A stretch of 8,507 nucleotides of DNA from Treponema sp. (GCA_031259035.1 JAIRLZ010000304.1:1-8507), one strand, 5' to 3'. Numbered from the stretch's first letter, positions 1 through 6,621 are shown. Translations and numbers: made by a program. The notes: a model not told the origin generated them from the sequence alone.

Positions 1-53
1 GGAGCGTTTTTAAAAAGTGAATTAGCAGTATAATCAATCACCCATAGCGGGCC

Positions 54-84
54 TTGTCAAGGTTGCCCCCCCCCCCCCCATAAA
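54..84 (+). promoter_or_regulatory. Candidate sigma-70-type promoter with the poly-C tract as spacer
   Basis: TTGTCA at 54-59 matches the -35 consensus TTGACA at five of six positions. CATAAA at 79-84 matches TATAAT at four of six. Their spacing is 19 bases with the 14-C tract present, longer than the optimal 17, so loss of two C residues would restore optimal spacing. If it is used, transcription would begin around 90-93, leaving a leader of roughly 245 bases before the lipoprotein start at 337. The -10 match is weak. A second weak candidate (TTGTCG 242-247, CATAGT 266-271, 18-base spacer) lies closer to the gene. Confidence 0.35.
66..79. repeat. C14 homopolymer tract (poly-G on the minus strand)
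   Basis: Fourteen consecutive C residues are followed directly by ATAAATATT. None of the three forward frames stays open across and beyond the run for a useful distance (stops at 81, 101 and 115), so the tract is not inside a forward coding region. Long G/C homopolymers mutate by slipped-strand mispairing and are a classic phase-variation device. Poly-G tracts near promoters of surface-protein genes are known in Treponema pallidum. Here the tract sits upstream of two lipoprotein genes. Its exact length in the deposited sequence may also reflect sequencing or assembly error. Confidence 0.9.
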
Positions 85-142
85 TATTCTCTGCTTGTCT
101 TAAATCCGGCAAAATAAACCTGGAGGCGCTTATATGCGGCGT

Positions 143-160
143 CTTGTTCAATAAAACAAG
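143..160. repeat. Small inverted repeat
   Basis: CTTGTT at 143-148 pairs perfectly with AACAAG at 155-160 around a 6-base loop. It is a short AT-rich hairpin with no U-tract, of uncertain function, within the leader of the lipoprotein genes. Confidence 0.4.
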
Positions 161-204
161 TAACACTATTCGCAAAGACGCGGGGCTTTTATTCGTTATA
201 ACGG

Positions 205-239
205 GCCTTTTTCAAGATCAGACCGGTTTTGAAAAAGGC
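205..239. repeat. 11-bp perfect inverted repeat in the leader
   Basis: GCCTTTTTCAA at 205-215 is the exact reverse complement of TTGAAAAAGGC at 229-239, with a 13-base loop between. In RNA this would be a stable stem. The downstream sequence (TCTTGTCGTTTATTG) is only mildly T-rich, so it is not a textbook intrinsic terminator. It could terminate an upstream transcript weakly, act as an attenuator or leader element for the lipoprotein genes, or be a protein-binding site. Confidence 0.55.
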
Positions 240-282
240 TCTTGTCGTTTATTGAAACACACATACATAGTATCAAAAAGAC

Positions 283-305
283 CGCTCGCCGGTTCGCGGG
301 GAGCG
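283..305 (+). promoter_or_regulatory. GC-rich hairpin just upstream of the lipoprotein ribosome binding site
   Basis: CGCTC at 283-287 pairs with GAGCG at 301-305. After one G-G mismatch, CCG at 289-291 pairs with CGG at 297-299 around a small loop. The stem ends 17 bases before the AAGGAG Shine-Dalgarno sequence at 323-328, so it would fold in the 5' leader and could influence mRNA stability or ribosome access. No U-tract follows, so it is not called a terminator. Confidence 0.3.
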
Positions 306-336
306 TCATTTACCCGTCACACAAGGAGTGTATAAA

Positions 337-963
337 ATGAAAAACAAAATTATTTTGACAGGCATACTGATAAACGCGGTTTTGCTGTTAAGCATCCTGC
401 CTGCGGGCTGCGCTGACGCGCCGGCATCCGGCGCAAATGCCATTACTTCTTTTACCGTAGGATCCGCCGAAGGCGTGATAAACGGGCAAGCTATTACCGT
501 TACCGTACCTTACGGTACGGACATTACCGCGCTTTCGCCGGTCGTTCTGTTTACCGGAAGCGCGGTGGACCCGGCTTCGGAAGCCGCTCAGGACTTTACG
601 AACCCGGTAACGTACCGGGTAACCGCCGCCGACGGCAGTGTCAGGGACTACGTTGTAACCGTACAGTCCGAAGGGCGGGCTCCCGTAACAATAAACTTTA
701 CGCCGTTACCCCATGAGGCTATAGATCTTACCGCTAATTCTGAAAACGACCTTTCCCGCACGCGAAACGACACGTTACGGATAGACGCGGACGGCAGCAC
801 GCCGGTACGCTGGTTTATCAACGGGGAAGAGCAAACCGAAACAGGCGTTACTATAAACATAAGCGCCATAAATTACCCGGTGGGAATACACCGCGTTACC
901 GCGCTGGTATACAAAGACGGGATTCCCTATTCGGATGAATTGACCTTCAAGGTTGTAAAATAA
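337..963 (+). CDS. Putative lipoprotein with DUF5018-like beta-sandwich module
   Basis: This is a 208-residue predicted envelope lipoprotein of unknown function. The ATG at 337 is preferred over an in-frame GTG at 328 because AAGGAG (323-328) lies eight bases before it. The N-terminus has a charged MKNK start, a hydrophobic core and a cysteine at residue 25 (LPAGC). Proline at -3 makes the lipobox unorthodox, but spirochaetal lipoboxes are known to be loose. Residues about 35-112 form a DUF5018-like module (ITSFTVGSAEG near its start, RDYVVTV at its end). Residues about 115-208 resemble a C-terminal domain common in treponemal lipoproteins (DTLRIDADG, VRWFINGEE, YPVGIHRVTALVYKDG). The CotH-like gene starts 23 bases after the stop, so the two are probably co-transcribed and may function together. 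The module label comes from pattern memory, not a search. Confidence 0.8.
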   Translation: MKNKIILTGILINAVLLLSILPAGCADAPASGANAITSFTVGSAEGVINGQAITVTVPYGTDITALSPVVLFTGSAVDPASEAAQDFTNPVTYRVTAADGSVRDYVVTVQSEGRAPVTINFTPLPHEAIDLTANSENDLSRTRNDTLRIDADGSTPVRWFINGEEQTETGVTINISAINYPVGIHRVTALVYKDGIPYSDELTFKVVK

Positions 964-986
964 AAGTGGCAAAACAGGAGAAAACA

Positions 987-3443
987 ATGAAAACACGGAA
1001 CATTTTTCGCTCTATACCCCTTCTTTTCGCGCTTGTTTTGCTGACAAACTGCGGAAACATTTTCGATAATACGCCGACAGCCAGTGATCCCGACCAGGGA
1101 TTAGTAACGATTCAAATAGCCGATAGAAACGCAGGACAGCGCACCCTGCTTCCTTCGGCGGCTTTCTCCCGGTATACATTTACTTTTACCCGTGAAGGAA
1201 AAGAACCGGTTGCCCTGTCGTCCGCGAGCGGGAGCGTCAATGCCGAACTTGAAGGCGGCGTCTGGGATTTAACGGTAAACGCCTATGTTGTCATTCAGGG
1301 TACGGAATACCTGGCCGCACGGGGAAGCAAGGCCATAGCCGTTACGGCGGGAACGGCGACAAACGAAACCGTCAGCATCGCGGCAAATAATACCGGGGAA
1401 GAAGGGATATTCAGTTATGACATACGCCTGGCTCTCGATATAGAAAGCCTGACAACAGCCCTGCTGTCGCTTGAGTCACTGGATACCGAAACTGAATACA
1501 AGAAAGAAATTGACCTGAAAACGAACGGGGCGGAAAAGGGGACGTTTAACCTAAAGCCCGGTTTTTATCTCCTCAGGGTACTATTAGAAAACGAATATCA
1601 GGCCGCCGGTAAAACGGAAGTTGTCCATATCTACACCAATATGGAAACCAAAGCGGAATACACCTTTAGGGCTGATGATTTTACGCGGCTTATCCCCTTA
1701 AAAGGAACAGCGCGGGTAATTACCCACAGCGCCGCGCAAGAGAAAGTAACCCTCTTTGTGTTAAGCGAGGAAGACGATTTAATCGCCTCTACGGAAGTTG
1801 ATCTGTCCACTTCGGAATGGGAAGCGATGATACCGTCCGATAATTACGAAAAAGTCTACTTTAAACTTCGCGTAGAAGACGCGGCAGGATTTTCTTTTAT
1901 TAAAGCCGCCGGGGATGCGGATATACCTGAAATCGGTAAAACCGGTATCGCCTTGAACATCGCCATTCCCGAACCGCACATAAGCGCTTTCTCCATAAGC
2001 GCGGCGGAGACCGGATTGCCTGGTGATTTAACCGGCGTTATTGACCAAACCCAATCAACGATAACCCTTGCAAGCCAGGCGTGGGTAGAAAACATTGCCG
2101 GACTGAAAGCCGCGTTTGAGGCAAGCGGGACGGTTACGGTCAATTCAGCGGAACAGGAAAGCGGTGTTACCGCGCAGGACTTCCGCAGTGATATAGTCTA
2201 CACCGTTACCACCGAAGACAACGCCGCAAAGGATTACACCGTGGCCTTTGAGTCGCCGCAGGCGACGGGGCTGCCGGTGATAAAGATTGACACGCAGGGA
2301 ATAGACATTGTATCAAAAGACGATTGGTTTACCGATCTAAACCCCGGCGTAGGGCCATCATATACGATATATGATGAAAACGGTGCGCCGGTGTCGGGCA
2401 GTACGGATATTAAGGGACGGGGGAATTCAACCTGGGGTATGCCAAAAAAGCCATATTCATTAAAGCTGGCGTCAAAGGCCCCGTTGTTGGGTATGCCTAC
2501 GCACAAACGATGGAATTTGCTGGCAAACTATTCTGATAAAACATTGCTGCGTACTGAAGCGGCATTTAAACTGGGAGAAATCCTCCAGGATGGCTTAAAA
2601 TGGACTCCGCGTTCCCGACAGGTCCAGTTGTATGTAAACAATCAGTATCAGGGAGTGTACCAACTGGTTGAGGCCATCAAGATAGACGAGAACCGCGTTG
2701 ATATTAAAGATATAAGCAAGAAAAACCCGCAGAGAGGGTATATCCTTGAAATTGACGCAAGGAAGGGCGATCCCTTCAATTTCACTACAACAAGAGGCGT
2801 GATATTTAACTGCTCTGACCCCGATGAAGATCTTGACGAGACAATAACCGGAGACACACGGACCCTGTTTGAAAAAATACAGGAAGATGTGCAGCACACG
2901 GAAGACGTGCTCTATTCCGATGATTTCTCCGATCCCGATGAAGGATATCAAAAATATTTGGATGTTGATTCCTTTATTGACTGGTACCTTGTTAATGAAA
3001 TTACCAAGAACAATGACGCTGCCTTTTGGAGCAGCGTTTATATGTACTACAACGGGGAAAAGTATTGCATGGGGCCAGTGTGGGATTTTGATATTTCATT
3101 GGGGAACTATAAAGGTTCTCCCGGTGAATCCAGCGAGGGATTTTATATTAAAGACGCGAAATGGATTACCCGCTTGTTTGAAGATCCCGCCTTTGTCTTG
3201 CGGGTAAAGGGCCGCTGGAACAATAAAAAAGCCGGGTTTTTTGCCTTGCAGCAATATATAGATGAGCGGGCGGCATACCTCGATGACGCGCAGAAACAGA
3301 ATTTCAGAAGGTGGGATATTTTGGGTGTTTCTGTATGGCCTAATGTTGTAGTGCCCGGAAGCTATCAGGGGGAGATAGACTATCTAAAATCCTGGCTTGC
3401 CGCCCGGTTGTCGTGGCTTGACACGGCAATTAACGGGCTGTAA
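987..3443 (+). CDS. CotH-kinase-family lipoprotein
   Basis: This is an 818-residue predicted lipid-anchored envelope protein. The start is ATG 987, with AGGAG at 976-980; an in-frame GTG at 966 lacks a ribosome binding site. The signal peptide ends at Cys22 (LLTNC). Residues about 35-330 are beta-rich repeats of a treponemal type (RTLLP near 50, a LKPGFYLLRVLL stretch). Residues about 330-424 form a DUF5018-like module (ISAFSIS, DYTVAF). Residues about 430-818 form the CotH domain: KGRGNSTW 476-483, KKPYSLKL 487-494, WNLLANYSDKTLLR 509-522, GVYQLVE 556-562 and GPVWDFDISLGN with the acidic D700/D702 pair. Bacillus CotH is an atypical protein kinase of the spore coat; bacterial relatives are often secreted. 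Kinase activity here is inferred from the conserved motifs. The substrate is unknown, and the preceding lipoprotein is a plausible partner. Confidence 0.9.
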   Translation: MKTRNIFRSIPLLFALVLLTNCGNIFDNTPTASDPDQGLVTIQIADRNAGQRTLLPSAAFSRYTFTFTREGKEPVALSSASGSVNAELEGGVWDLTVNAYVVIQGTEYLAARGSKAIAVTAGTATNETVSIAANNTGEEGIFSYDIRLALDIESLTTALLSLESLDTETEYKKEIDLKTNGAEKGTFNLKPGFYLLRVLLENEYQAAGKTEVVHIYTNMETKAEYTFRADDFTRLIPLKGTARVITHSAAQEKVTLFVLSEEDDLIASTEVDLSTSEWEAMIPSDNYEKVYFKLRVEDAAGFSFIKAAGDADIPEIGKTGIALNIAIPEPHISAFSISAAETGLPGDLTGVIDQTQSTITLASQAWVENIAGLKAAFEASGTVTVNSAEQESGVTAQDFRSDIVYTVTTEDNAAKDYTVAFESPQATGLPVIKIDTQGIDIVSKDDWFTDLNPGVGPSYTIYDENGAPVSGSTDIKGRGNSTWGMPKKPYSLKLASKAPLLGMPTHKRWNLLANYSDKTLLRTEAAFKLGEILQDGLKWTPRSRQVQLYVNNQYQGVYQLVEAIKIDENRVDIKDISKKNPQRGYILEIDARKGDPFNFTTTRGVIFNCSDPDEDLDETITGDTRTLFEKIQEDVQHTEDVLYSDDFSDPDEGYQKYLDVDSFIDWYLVNEITKNNDAAFWSSVYMYYNGEKYCMGPVWDFDISLGNYKGSPGESSEGFYIKDAKWITRLFEDPAFVLRVKGRWNNKKAGFFALQQYIDERAAYLDDAQKQNFRRWDILGVSVWPNVVVPGSYQGEIDYLKSWLAARLSWLDTAINGL

Positions 3444-3463
3444 AAAGGCCATTGGGCGGGCCT
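3441..3463 (-). terminator. Possible intrinsic terminator, minus strand, overlapping the CotH stop codon
   Basis: Read on the minus strand, AGGCC (3463-3459) and GGCCT (3450-3446) form a 5-bp GC-rich stem with an 8-base loop, followed at once by a short U-tract (TTTTTA). On the plus strand the same bases begin with the TAA stop of the CotH-like gene, so coding end and terminator share sequence. It lies just beyond the stop of the minus-strand regulator remnant and fits being that gene's original terminator. The short stem makes it modest. No equivalent U-tract exists for plus-strand termination. Confidence 0.4.
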
Positions 3464-3476
3464 GGCGGTAACAGCA

Positions 3477-3746
3477 CTACACGGCCTTGAAAGGGGCTTC
3501 TTCGGCCATCAGTTTCTCGACGAAGCGCTGGTTGTACATGATATGTTCCGTCATCGCATCGCGGGCGGCCTTGCCGTCACGGACCGCGATAGCCTCCGTA
3601 ATGGCCCTGTGGGTGATGACGGTTTCCTTCCGCAGGGCCGTGATGGATTGGGAGTTGGGCCATAGGAGCGCTGAAACTTTGGAAAAATCAGGTTTCCGGC
3701 TCGCCGCATTCAAGGTCGGCATGTATTGCGCCGACCGCCGGGAAGT
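3477..3746 (-). pseudogene. C-terminal remnant of a GntR/FadR-type transcriptional regulator (FCD domain)
   Basis: The minus-strand frame ending in TAG (3479-3477) encodes about 81 residues from an ATG at 3722. The last 45 residues match the end of the FCD ligand-binding domain of GntR/FadR-family repressors: THRAITEAIAVRDGKAARDAM followed by TEHI. The two histidines (residues 38 and 60 from the ATG) sit where the family has metal-binding histidines. A full regulator is about 220-240 residues with an N-terminal winged helix. Here the DNA-binding domain and the first two thirds of FCD are absent, and the frame is closed by TAG at 3749-3747. Nothing in the upstream 200 bases restores them in any minus frame that I could recognise. 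I call it a decayed gene; a free-standing small protein is possible but unlikely. Its target genes are unknown. Confidence 0.65.
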
Positions 3747-4037
3747 CTATGCGGAGCGTGTTCCGCCCGAAGTTTTAATCCAAACGAAGATCGAAACACA
3801 CAACATCGAACGCGATAACGGGCGGCGCCGCCGCTGGCTTGCGCGTTTCCGAAGAAGAACCCGCGTGGCGTCACATTCTTTGGAGACGATTGATGTGACT
3901 GCCGCCTTGTTTTCAAAATTCCATTCTCCCGCCGGGAAACATCGACTTTTTAATCTAAAGCTTGTATCATAATTTTTGCAATACCGCCAAAAAAATTTAC
4001 CTCCCGCAAAGACTTTTAATTGCCGTCTGCCAAGACT
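3723..4037. other. Intergenic stretch without recognisable gene
   Basis: This lies between the regulator remnant and the end of the glycosyltransferase gene. Several short frames are open on both strands, including one on the plus strand that runs through 3972, but none has a ribosome binding site or a recognised family. The minus-strand frame of the remnant is open again above its TAG (3750 to about 3970) but encodes an arginine-rich, non-protein-like stretch. A 12-bp perfect palindrome, GGCGGCGCCGCC, sits at 3821-3832. The last 65 bases (3973-4037) are AT-rich and contain no clear terminator for the converging minus-strand operon. The whole looks like decayed sequence. Confidence 0.5.
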
Positions 4038-5054
4038 CTATTCTTCTGTCGATTCGCTCAATTCGCTGAAGTCGTCCCACAACTCGGTAATGGAACGGGC
4101 GTCGTTTCTAAAGCGGAAGCTGTTCGCCTTCACCCACTGACGGGCGGACATGAATTCCTTCCACAGCGCAAAGAGGCGCCCCTTGGAGCGTTTAAAAAAA
4201 ACGGGGAAACGGCGAAGCGGGAGGTACGCGCTGTCCCCCCTAAAAACAGGGGCTATGTTCTTGAGATAGAATCTACGGTAACATTGCTCCGTAGTGCTGT
4301 TTTCGGGCGGAATCTCACCGTCATACGAAACCCTGATGAGCTGAGTTGAGATGATCTCCTCGCCCCACAGGTGGGCGCGAAACCCGAAATCCATAAGCTG
4401 CCAATAGGTGCGGGTGAGCGCCGCGTCAAAACCGCCGATCCGGAGAAAGCGCTCCCTGTCATAGACGCCGACCCAATCAAACGGGTACAGCGAGGGCTTC
4501 CCTTCTGTAACGGGCGTGAAGGACAGGGTTTCCACAGAATTGCCGTACAAGGCCGGCGCTATAAGGGTAGGCAGGGTTTCAAAACGGGAATTTTGGATAA
4601 GCGGCGCAGTACAAAGCCGTTTGTATTGACTGGTCTGCTGACTCATGGCAAGCTCTTCCGCGCTCAAAAGCAGGCGCTCGGCCATGCGGAACGCTCCGCC
4701 TGAATGAAGAATGCGGAGATCGTTCCATAAAACGAAAAAGAGCGGGCTTGAAATTTCCAGCGCGGCGAGGTTTATCTGTTCCCCGATTGAAATTTCGTCT
4801 TTCAACAAAATAAAGCGAATATGCGGAAACCGTCCCGAAAGCTCTTCTATATCGTAGCGTTCACGAGGTCCTTCCATGGAAATGATAAAATCAAACCCGA
4901 TCTTTTCAAGTTCCTGAAAAAGCGTACGGCGCGGATAATGTCCGCTCCGGTTGAGCAGTACCGCGGAAAGCCCGGTAGATCCTCCGCGTTCCATGCCTCC
5001 CACCGCCGTATAAGAACGCCCGGCGTCGTCATATATTGTAGGTGTAATATTCAT
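4038..5054 (-). CDS. Family-2-like glycosyltransferase (GT-A fold)
   Basis: This 338-residue cytoplasmic protein probably transfers a sugar from a nucleotide-sugar donor to an unidentified acceptor. The GT-A pattern is visible: a helix with EQINLAALEISSPLFF (92-107), then VLWNDLRI (108-115) in the place of the metal-binding DxD motif; later FDWVGVYDRERFLRIGGFD (192-210), the usual GT2 'R..F..vGGFD' segment, and DFGFRAHLWG (222-231), where D222 matches the catalytic-acid position of the ED motif. No membrane segment is apparent. The ATG at 5054 is chosen because the frame extending up to 5225 only re-reads the SPASM codons of the previous gene. The start overlaps the spiro-SPASM stop by 26 bases with only a weak AGG (5062-5060) as ribosome binding site, so translational coupling is likely. 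The donor and acceptor are unknown. Confidence 0.7.
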   Translation of the reverse strand: MNITPTIYDDAGRSYTAVGGMERGGSTGLSAVLLNRSGHYPRRTLFQELEKIGFDFIISMEGPRERYDIEELSGRFPHIRFILLKDEISIGEQINLAALEISSPLFFVLWNDLRILHSGGAFRMAERLLLSAEELAMSQQTSQYKRLCTAPLIQNSRFETLPTLIAPALYGNSVETLSFTPVTEGKPSLYPFDWVGVYDRERFLRIGGFDAALTRTYWQLMDFGFRAHLWGEEIISTQLIRVSYDGEIPPENSTTEQCYRRFYLKNIAPVFRGDSAYLPLRRFPVFFKRSKGRLFALWKEFMSARQWVKANSFRFRNDARSITELWDDFSELSESTEE

Positions 5055-6621
5055 CGCAACCTGTACATACGCCAGTATAATTGCAAGCGGCATGTTCCAT
5101 GTACACGCCGTTCCCACGCCGCCAAATCGTTTCCAGATCCTCGAAAAAGGCGTTTCCGAGTGTTGAAACAGCGCCGCAATCTGCGCCGCAGATTGTTTCT
5201 CTGCACAGAGGCACAGCGCCATCAAGCAGAATATACATGTCCCTCATAAGATGCCAGCATGGCTGCCTTTCTACAGGCGACAGATCGGACACACGCAAAA
5301 AAGGCAGGGCGCCGCAAAAGTTATCGTATTTTTGAATGATCACCTGCAAACCTTCGGCTTTCCAGAAACGGTAAAACCGTTCGATGTCATCTTCGGCGCC
5401 GCTTACGCGCACCGCCTGCGCGTATACATTCGCGGGGAACAATTTCGCAAGCGCTTTGGCGGTTTCAACAGCTTCGACGCAGCCCGCGCCGCGGACTTCC
5501 CTGTACCGCGCCGCGTCATAGGCGTCAAGCGACACGATCCACGAAAGCGGCGGCAATCTATTCGCCCGTACGCCGCTTTTTGCGGTATGCGCGGCGTTCT
5601 CCGATACGTACGCCGCCATAGCTTCCAACTCAGCCTTGTTCCACCCTATACCCGATGTCTCAATGATGAGGGATAGTGCCGGTCTTTCAAGCGCCGCGTA
5701 CATCAAATCCATCTTTTGAGGATGAAGGCTCAATTCCCCCCACAATGAAAGATCGATGACCGCGTCGCCAGAGAAATCAATTATCTTGTCTAAAAGGCGC
5801 TCAAAGACGTCAAGGGGCATAAAATCCCGCTTGTCTTTGTGTTCCGGCGTCCCGCGCGTTCCGTATTGCGGATACGGGCAGAATTTGCATGATTGAGGGC
5901 AGGGAAGAGCGACTTGAACTGGAAAAAAGGCGGGAAGCGTCCTGAAAATCTCCGGTTTCTCAACAACGAATTTCTCCGAATCCGAAGCGCCGGAAAAGCC
6001 CGCGTCAAAGAGCCGTTGCAGCAAAAGAAGGTTGCGTTTTGTGTCAGCGGCGAGGGTCAAACGCCGTGAACGCAGATCGAATGGCGCTATCTCGGTCTCA
6101 ATATCAAAAGCGTTGATGTCTTTTTGCAATACTGAAAAAATCGCGTCCCGTTCAACCGCGCCGTCATCACTATTGATGCTCACAAGCCTGCGTATACATT
6201 CCGGCGAAAGTATTTCAGGCGCAAGCCCCAGCGGGTAGCCGTCCGCAAAGGTGTAATCCGCGCGATACCGAGCGTGGCGTCTTGCAAGAGCGCTGGCAAG
6301 CTCCACATCAAGAAAAGGCGCGTCCGCCCATACGAAGTAGATCATGTCAAAATCCGCGCGCACCCGGAAAAGCGTCTCCACAAGCGCCTTTTTTGTCCAA
6401 TGATCTTGTGCGATCGCCGCGATCTTTTCGTTTTTTTTAATTTTTTCAATGGATGAACCGCCGCCCCACCTCTCGTTTGTCAAAAGGATCATCTTCCTGA
6501 CATGCGGGAAAGCGCCGCTTTTTTCCACCGCCAGATCAAAGGCGCTTTTTCCAGAGAAGAGGGGTTGAAAAGCCGTCTTTTGCAGATTTCCGCCAAAAAG
6601 CGCGACAAGGGCATTATCCAT
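5029..6621 (-). CDS. Spiro-SPASM protein: nucleotidyltransferase-like domain fused to radical SAM and SPASM
   Basis: This is a 530-residue cytoplasmic protein. Residues 1 to about 205 resemble a sugar nucleotidyltransferase of the CMP-KDO synthetase/SpsF kind: GGN near 10-12, GKSAFDLAVE 24-33, and WADAPFLD 98-105 in the place of the metal-binding aspartate. The signature Gly-rich GxGxR loop is not intact. Residues about 232-440 are radical SAM: the [4Fe-4S] motif CPQSCKFC has C241, C245 and C248, and WGELSLHP (294-301) stands for the usual GGEP strand. The C-terminus is a SPASM domain with C455, C473, C478, C482, C513, C519 and C522 for auxiliary Fe-S clusters. This architecture matches the spirochaete 'spiro-SPASM' family, whose reaction is not established to my knowledge. 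The gene starts 32 bases after the helical gene without a clear Shine-Dalgarno sequence, and overlaps the glycosyltransferase gene by 26 bases, so a role in sugar or peptide modification is inferred. Confidence 0.88.
   Translation of the reverse strand: MDNALVALFGGNLQKTAFQPLFSGKSAFDLAVEKSGAFPHVRKMILLTNERWGGGSSIEKIKKNEKIAAIAQDHWTKKALVETLFRVRADFDMIYFVWADAPFLDVELASALARRHARYRADYTFADGYPLGLAPEILSPECIRRLVSINSDDGAVERDAIFSVLQKDINAFDIETEIAPFDLRSRRLTLAADTKRNLLLLQRLFDAGFSGASDSEKFVVEKPEIFRTLPAFFPVQVALPCPQSCKFCPYPQYGTRGTPEHKDKRDFMPLDVFERLLDKIIDFSGDAVIDLSLWGELSLHPQKMDLMYAALERPALSLIIETSGIGWNKAELEAMAAYVSENAAHTAKSGVRANRLPPLSWIVSLDAYDAARYREVRGAGCVEAVETAKALAKLFPANVYAQAVRVSGAEDDIERFYRFWKAEGLQVIIQKYDNFCGALPFLRVSDLSPVERQPCWHLMRDMYILLDGAVPLCRETICGADCGAVSTLGNAFFEDLETIWRRGNGVYMEHAACNYTGVCTGCDEYYTYNI

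Larger units (their letters stand above)
1..336. other. Gene-free leader region upstream of the lipoprotein pair
   Basis: No convincing coding region is present. The first 33 bases could be the last ten codons of a + strand gene entering from the left (frame 1, ending in TAA at 31-33), but ten codons cannot be identified. The stretch holds an 11-base odd-centred palindrome (52-62), a C14 run (66-79), and inverted repeats at 143-160, 205-239 and 283-305, followed by the Shine-Dalgarno sequence of the first lipoprotein (AAGGAG, 323-328). A 63-codon open frame at 144-335 has no ribosome binding site and no protein-like character, and it ends right at the next gene's start. The region most likely works as promoter plus a long structured 5' leader. 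Confidence 0.6.

Noticed and set aside
1..33. Possible last ten codons of a plus-strand gene entering from the left (ending AV-stop)
   Set aside because: Ten codons are too few to distinguish from chance.
27..60. Minus-strand promoter: perfect TTGACA (60-55) with TATACT (32-27)
   Set aside because: The 22-base spacer is too long for a standard promoter, and no minus-strand gene is visible to its left.
144..335. 63-codon open frame on the plus strand in the leader
   Set aside because: It has no ribosome binding site, runs through the hairpins, has no protein-like pattern, and ends at the Shine-Dalgarno region of the real gene.
2869..3207. 112-codon plus-strand frame inside the CotH-like gene
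   Set aside because: It is a shadow of the conserved CotH domain, which is supported by several motifs.
3710..3916. 68-codon minus-strand frame upstream of the FCD remnant
   Set aside because: It is in a different frame from the remnant and shows no GntR winged-helix pattern or other family likeness.
3487..3972. 161-codon plus-strand open frame
   Set aside because: It is opposite the FCD remnant, whose minus-strand reading matches a known family; no ribosome binding site is seen and the composition is arginine-rich and non-protein-like.
5055..5225. N-terminal extension of the glycosyltransferase up to 5225
   Set aside because: Those 57 codons only re-read the conserved SPASM-domain DNA of the spiro-SPASM gene in another frame.
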